In this document: one piece after another, positions 6,797 to 9,553 of the stretch
Layout: each line of letters begins with the position of its first letter
Position numbering within the stretch: position 1 is the stretch's first letter
From: an uncultured Mycoplasmatales bacterium
Lineage (GTDB): Bacteria > Bacillota_I > Bacilli_A > Mycoplasmatales > Mycoplasmoidaceae
DNA length: 9,553 nt
Direction: 5' to 3'
Assembly (NCBI GenBank): GCA_910578525.1
Contig: CAJTRF010000031.1
Location: 1-9,553 of the forward strand
The notes under the pieces: model-generated
The model's input: only the letters and a program-made list of their open reading frames with translations
What the model was told of the DNA's origin: nothing
Databases searched by the model: none
Translations under genes and position numbers: made by a program

Positions 6797-8005
6797 GATA
6801 TACAATTAGACTTCCTAGATAAGTTAAACAAACTACAGAAAGATAAGTATAGAAAGATAGTAATACTTAAAGCTAGACAATTTGGTATGTCTACCTTTAT
6901 AGAGAGTTTATTCTTTAGAAAGATACTATTTAATCAAGGTAAAAGAGCTTTTGTTATAGCCCATCAATCTCAATCTACCAATGCTATCTTTAACATAACT
7001 AATCTATTTTATGAGAAGTTACCAGACTATCTAAAACAGATATTCCCCCAAGAGAAAGCTAATGCAAAAGAAATAAAGATAAAATATAATGAAAGCAGTA
7101 TAAGAATAGGAACAGCAGGAGGAGATGAAATAGGTAGAGGATTAACCAATAACTATTTACATTGTTCTGAAGTAGCCTTTTGGGATAAACCAGATTTAAT
7201 AATAGCATCTCTTATGGAAACGGTAGCAGATGCAGAAGATAACATAACCATCTATGAAAGTACTGCTAATGGTTATAACTTCTTTAGGAATGAATTTGAA
7301 AGAGGATTAAGAAATGATGATAATGGTAACATTAAAAGTCTATTCTATGGTTGGAACCAATTCAGTGAATATAAGAAAGAACTCACCATTAATAGACAGG
7401 ATTTTATTGATACTCTAACGGAAGAAGAAAGAAATCTTCAAAGAATATATAAACTATCTCTAGAACAGATAAACTGGAGAAGGAATAAGATTAAAACAGA
7501 TTATGAAGGAAGAGAACAACTATTTAAGCAAGAGTATCCTATCATATGGCAAGAAGCTTTTATAAATAGTATAACTAATCCTCTTATAGAATATGATAAG
7601 ATATATGAAGCAAGACAGAATAACTTTAGAGAAAGTGAACTTGAACCTTTAGTAGTAGGTATAGACCCTGCAAGACAAGGGAATGATAGAACTGTTATAA
7701 CTATGAGAAGAGGAAGAAAGATAATTAATATCATAACCCTAATCAATATGACAGCTACCGAGATAGAGGGATATATAATAAAGAATATAATGAACTACTA
7801 TAACCCTAATATGATATTTGTGGATGCAGGTTATGGTTTAGATATAGTAGACCACATAAGAGAACTAGGTTATAAGAAGATAAAAGCAGTATTCTTTAAT
7901 GGTAAACCTAATAACCCAAACAAATATACCAATAAAAGAAGTGAGATGCATGATATCTGTAGGAAGTGGTTTTATCAAGAAGGGGGAGTTGATATAAAGG
8001 ATACT
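6797..8005 (+). CDS. Large terminase, segment 2 of 3 (ATPase and most of the nuclease)
   Basis: This is the 403-residue core of the large terminase. It opens with DIQLDFLDKL (Q motif), then Walker A KARQFGMST, Walker B YLHCSEVAFW (hydrophobics then Glu) and coupling motif YESTANG. The RNase H-like nuclease follows, with first acidic residue in VVGIDPARQGNDRT and second in MIFVDAGYGLD. The only nearby ATG, at 6887 in the middle of Walker A, would destroy the ATPase, so this is not an independent gene. The segment ends WFYQEGGVDIKDT, where element F cuts in and adds Ser-Pro-Leu-Ser-stop before the third metal ligand. Unprocessed, this piece would have neither a start nor a complete active site. 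Confidence 0.9.
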
Positions 8006-8202
8006 AGCCCTCTTTCCTAAAAAATTGTATTCTCTAGTAAATTTTCCACAAAACTCCAAACATTACTGCAAAATACTTCTAACTTTTTAATATTTTTAAT
8101 AACGGAAACGTATTTCAATACGTCTCCTATTAAAAACAATAAAAGTTATTGTCTTTTTTGTAATCTTTGTTTTTTGTGGAAAATTTTTTAGGAAAGAGGG
8201 CT
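8006..8202 (-). mobile_element. Palindromic intervening element F (reversed)
   Basis: This 197-bp palindrome lies in the terminase nuclease domain. The outer arms agccctctttcct / aggaaagagggct pair perfectly. The core is in the same reversed orientation as C and shares its left-arm insert (tctctagtaaatt), so C and F look like recent relatives. The apex is acgtatttcaatacgt. Exact removal of 8006-8202 joins GAT-ACT to ATT-GAA in frame (DT-IEEIANEY). CTA is present at both edges, so two neighbouring cut points give the same product. The left end is on a codon boundary. Confidence 0.9.
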
Positions 8203-8430
8203 ATTGAAGAAATAGCTAATGAATACTCTCTAATACCAGACCTAAAGATAAACAGTCAAGGTAAGTTATATATGATATCTAAAGATGAAATAAAGGAACT
8301 TAATCAAAATAGAAGTCCAGACTTTATGGATAGTTTAATACTAACCTTTGCAGAGAATGTGGCGAAACAGGATAATAATGTATATCAGAAGGAAGTATAT
8401 CTAAACAAGAAAAGTAATAAAAGTTTCTAA
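8203..8430 (+). CDS. Large terminase, segment 3 of 3 (nuclease C-terminus)
   Basis: This is the last 75 residues of the terminase: IEEIANEYSLIPDLKINSQG, KLYMISKDEIKELNQNRSPD, then FMDSLILTFAENVA. The pattern I-E-E-hydrophobic, G-K-hydrophobic-x-x-x-S-K-D-x-h-K, S-P-D-x-x-D-S/A-L-x-L-T-F-A is the standard terminase ending. An Asp in SPDFMDSL is the expected third acidic ligand of the nuclease. No credible start codon lies at the beginning; the ATG at 8167 sits inside element F. Joined with 6464-6598 and 6797-8005, the terminase has about 523 residues, a normal length. No phage gene follows. Confidence 0.88.
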   Translation: MEEIANEYSLIPDLKINSQGKLYMISKDEIKELNQNRSPDFMDSLILTFAENVAKQDNNVYQKEVYLNKKSNKSF

Positions 8431-8925
8431 CTAAAAAATTACCAAAATTTACTGGCGCGAAATGGCGTCTATTGGCGCGAAATTTTTTATTGGATAATTT
8501 TACGCCAGTAACCCCCATTTTTTTTATCCCTCACTCCCTCTCTTTTTTTATCCCTCTCCTCCCTTTTTTTGTAAAAACACCTTTTGCCGTCAAAAATAAT
8601 AATGTGACAAACAATTAAATTTCAATGTATTTTCAATACTATTTGGCACTTCTAAATTTCGCGCCAGTAGATAATAACTAATATTATCAATACTTTATCT
8701 ATTTCATTGGCGTGAAATTATACCACTATTTTTATTTCGCGCCAGTAAGAATAATTTCGCGCCAGTAGAAACTATCAGTATTATCAATCTATTTTATATC
8801 TATTGGCGTATTGGCGTATAATTTTTAAAATCAAAACTTTTGTGAAAAAAAAATGAATAAAGAAAAGATATTTTTATATGAAAGTAAATAATAGGAAAAT
8901 TACGCGCCACGCCAGTAACTTTTTA
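8431..8925. repeat. Cluster of ACTGGCGCGAAAT-like repeats on both strands
   Basis: This non-coding stretch after the terminase holds repeated copies of a 13-bp GC-rich motif in very AT-rich DNA. Full or near-full copies are at 8451-8463 and 8471-8483 (+), 8656-8668 (-), 8706-8718 (+, one change), 8734-8746 (-) and 8754-8766 (-). Shorter copies are near 8502-8509 (-), 8802-8818 (two in tandem, +) and 8901-8919 (-). A larger unit, motif then AT-rich spacer then TTGGCGT, occurs twice (about 8659-8713 and 8757-8812). Such iteron-like clusters suit a replication origin, a repressor or partition site, or a packaging/genome-end signal. The sequence does not decide among these. Confidence 0.7.
8511..8570 (+). 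repeat. Polypyrimidine tract
   Basis: About 60 bases are almost entirely C and T on the + strand, with the phrase TTTTTTTATCCCTC occurring twice (about 8518-8533 and 8543-8557). No open frame of note covers it. Such strand-biased tracts can adopt unusual DNA structures or mark replication-related regions, but no function can be read from it. Confidence 0.5.
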
Positions 8926-9190
8926 GACCAGTAAAAAATATATATAAAAATAATATATCTATAAAAAAACAAAAATAAGAAATGCCATTTAAAAAAATAA
9001 TGAAAAATATTTTTACTTAAGAGGAGAATTAAAGATAAAAAATTTATTCTTTAAAAGGAAATTAAAATTTAACTAAATAAAAAATTATGTACTTCCCCTA
9101 AAAGATATTTTGAGTTAATCTAAAAGATTTACCAATTAAATTATTTTACTTTTTCTAATGAAGTATAAAAACTTATAAAATAACCCCAAC
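8926..9190. other. AT-rich stretch without recognisable content
   Basis: I find no credible gene, palindrome copy or GC-rich motif here, only A/T runs. It separates the repeat cluster from the transposase remnant. The insertion-sequence end probably lies near 9180-9195, just past the transposase stop, but I cannot identify its terminal repeat with the other end missing. Confidence 0.5.
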
Positions 9191-9198
9191 CTCGCTTT

Positions 9199-9553
9199 TC
9201 ATCCCAACTTCATCCTTATTTTTAGCTGATAGGTCAATATACTACTGAATATGTTAACAAAATAATTGAATACATTCTTTATTTTGGTGGTGGTAATATT
9301 AGTCAATCTCTTTATTTCTCCTATGACTGTTTCTACTAAATTTCTTTTCCTTAAAAATCTCTTATTTTCCTCTGATAGAGTATCATATTGTCTATGCTTC
9401 ATATTCCTTCTACTCTTTGTTATTAATTCCATATTGTATTTATCTCTTAGTTTATTCTTTACCTCTTCTTTACATATATAACCTTTATGGCTCTGGTCTC
9501 CATTTCTTGATATTCACCTAAGCAACTTTATTTCTATAATATTTTCTTCCTTT
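9199..9553 (-). pseudogene. IS982-family transposase, C-terminal part, decayed, runs off window
   Basis: Read on the minus strand, this shows the IS982 DDE transposase ending: HKGYICKEEVKNKL, MELITKSRRNMKH, LSEENKRFLRKRNLVETVIG with the expected catalytic Glu in VET, and NVFNYFVNIFSSILTYQL. Two signs of decay are visible. An in-frame TGA occurs at 9516-9514, between KEENIIEIKLLR and ISRNGDQSHKGY. The usual Asp before K-G-Y (family G-D-K-G-Y) is His here. The rest of the gene lies beyond the window. It could be a remnant in flanking host DNA, which would place a phage/host boundary between 8430 and 9199. Confidence 0.75.

Noticed and set aside
1310..8202. Group I or group II introns, inteins, IStrons
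   Set aside because: The elements are only about 200 nt, symmetrical palindromes in both orientations, with no recognisable catalytic core and no protein-coding or intein motifs.
3482..8202. Rho-independent terminators
   Set aside because: The hairpins have arms near 95 nt, lie mid-gene, and coding of the same protein continues after them.
1310..8202. In-frame palindromic peptide-coding elements like the Rickettsia palindromic elements
   Set aside because: Those are read through as part of the protein; here every copy has stops and several lengths are not multiples of three.
1310..8202. CRISPR array
   Set aside because: The repeats are kilobases apart, about 200 bp long and palindromic throughout.
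8656..8766. TTTCGCGCC as eukaryotic E2F-type sites
   Set aside because: The match is to a short consensus only; phage genes with spanins and Shine-Dalgarno signals indicate a bacterial setting.
9514..9516. TGA read as tryptophan (alternative code)
   Set aside because: The phage genes use TGG for Trp and TGA as a normal stop (i-spanin end at 3839-3841); the single TGA in a decayed transposase is better explained by mutation.

Overview
This AT-rich window carries the late end of a tailed-phage or prophage genome. All phage genes run rightward on the + strand, and a decayed IS982-type transposase lies on the - strand at the right edge. The host is probably a low-GC Gram-negative bacterium. The evidence is an inner-membrane/outer-membrane spanin pair (Rz/Rz1 type), which only makes sense with an outer membrane, and clear Shine-Dalgarno sequences before several genes. 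I cannot name the host or the phage.

Layout: a 5'-truncated TOPRIM + D5-type primase-helicase (1-3330), an i-spanin (3317-3841) with the o-spanin lipoprotein nested in another frame (about 3714-4004), a DUF5675-like protein (4029-4592), a small helical protein (4585-4866), an acidic scaffold-like protein (4874-5512), an unknown protein (5523-6459) and the large terminase subunit (6464-8430). About 770 bp without genes follows. It holds a cluster of roughly ten copies of an ACTGGCGCGAAAT-like motif on both strands, a polypyrimidine tract and plain AT-rich DNA. A degraded transposase end (9199-9553) closes the window.

The striking feature is a family of six related, almost fully palindromic elements of 196-230 bp (A 1310-1539, B 2594-2792, C 3482-3679, D 5841-6036, E 6599-6794, F 8006-8202). 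Every one sits inside a protein-coding gene: two in the primase-helicase, one in the i-spanin, one in the unknown gene and two in the terminase. Each carries stop codons and splits the gene, yet the coding sequence on both sides is intact and continuous with the protein family. Exact removal of the palindrome restores the frame for C, D and F; A, B and E need a boundary moved by one or two bases. The elements occur in both orientations, keep their hairpin pairing by compensatory changes, and in C-F begin exactly on a codon boundary, so the unprocessed protein always ends Ser-Pro-Leu-Ser-stop.

If this phage is functional, its helicase, terminase and spanin can only be made if the hairpins are removed from DNA or RNA, or skipped by the ribosome. 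I recognise no known intron, intein or bypass class here. The plain alternative is a decaying prophage recently invaded by MITE-like palindromes, but conservation on both sides of all six sites argues against long decay.
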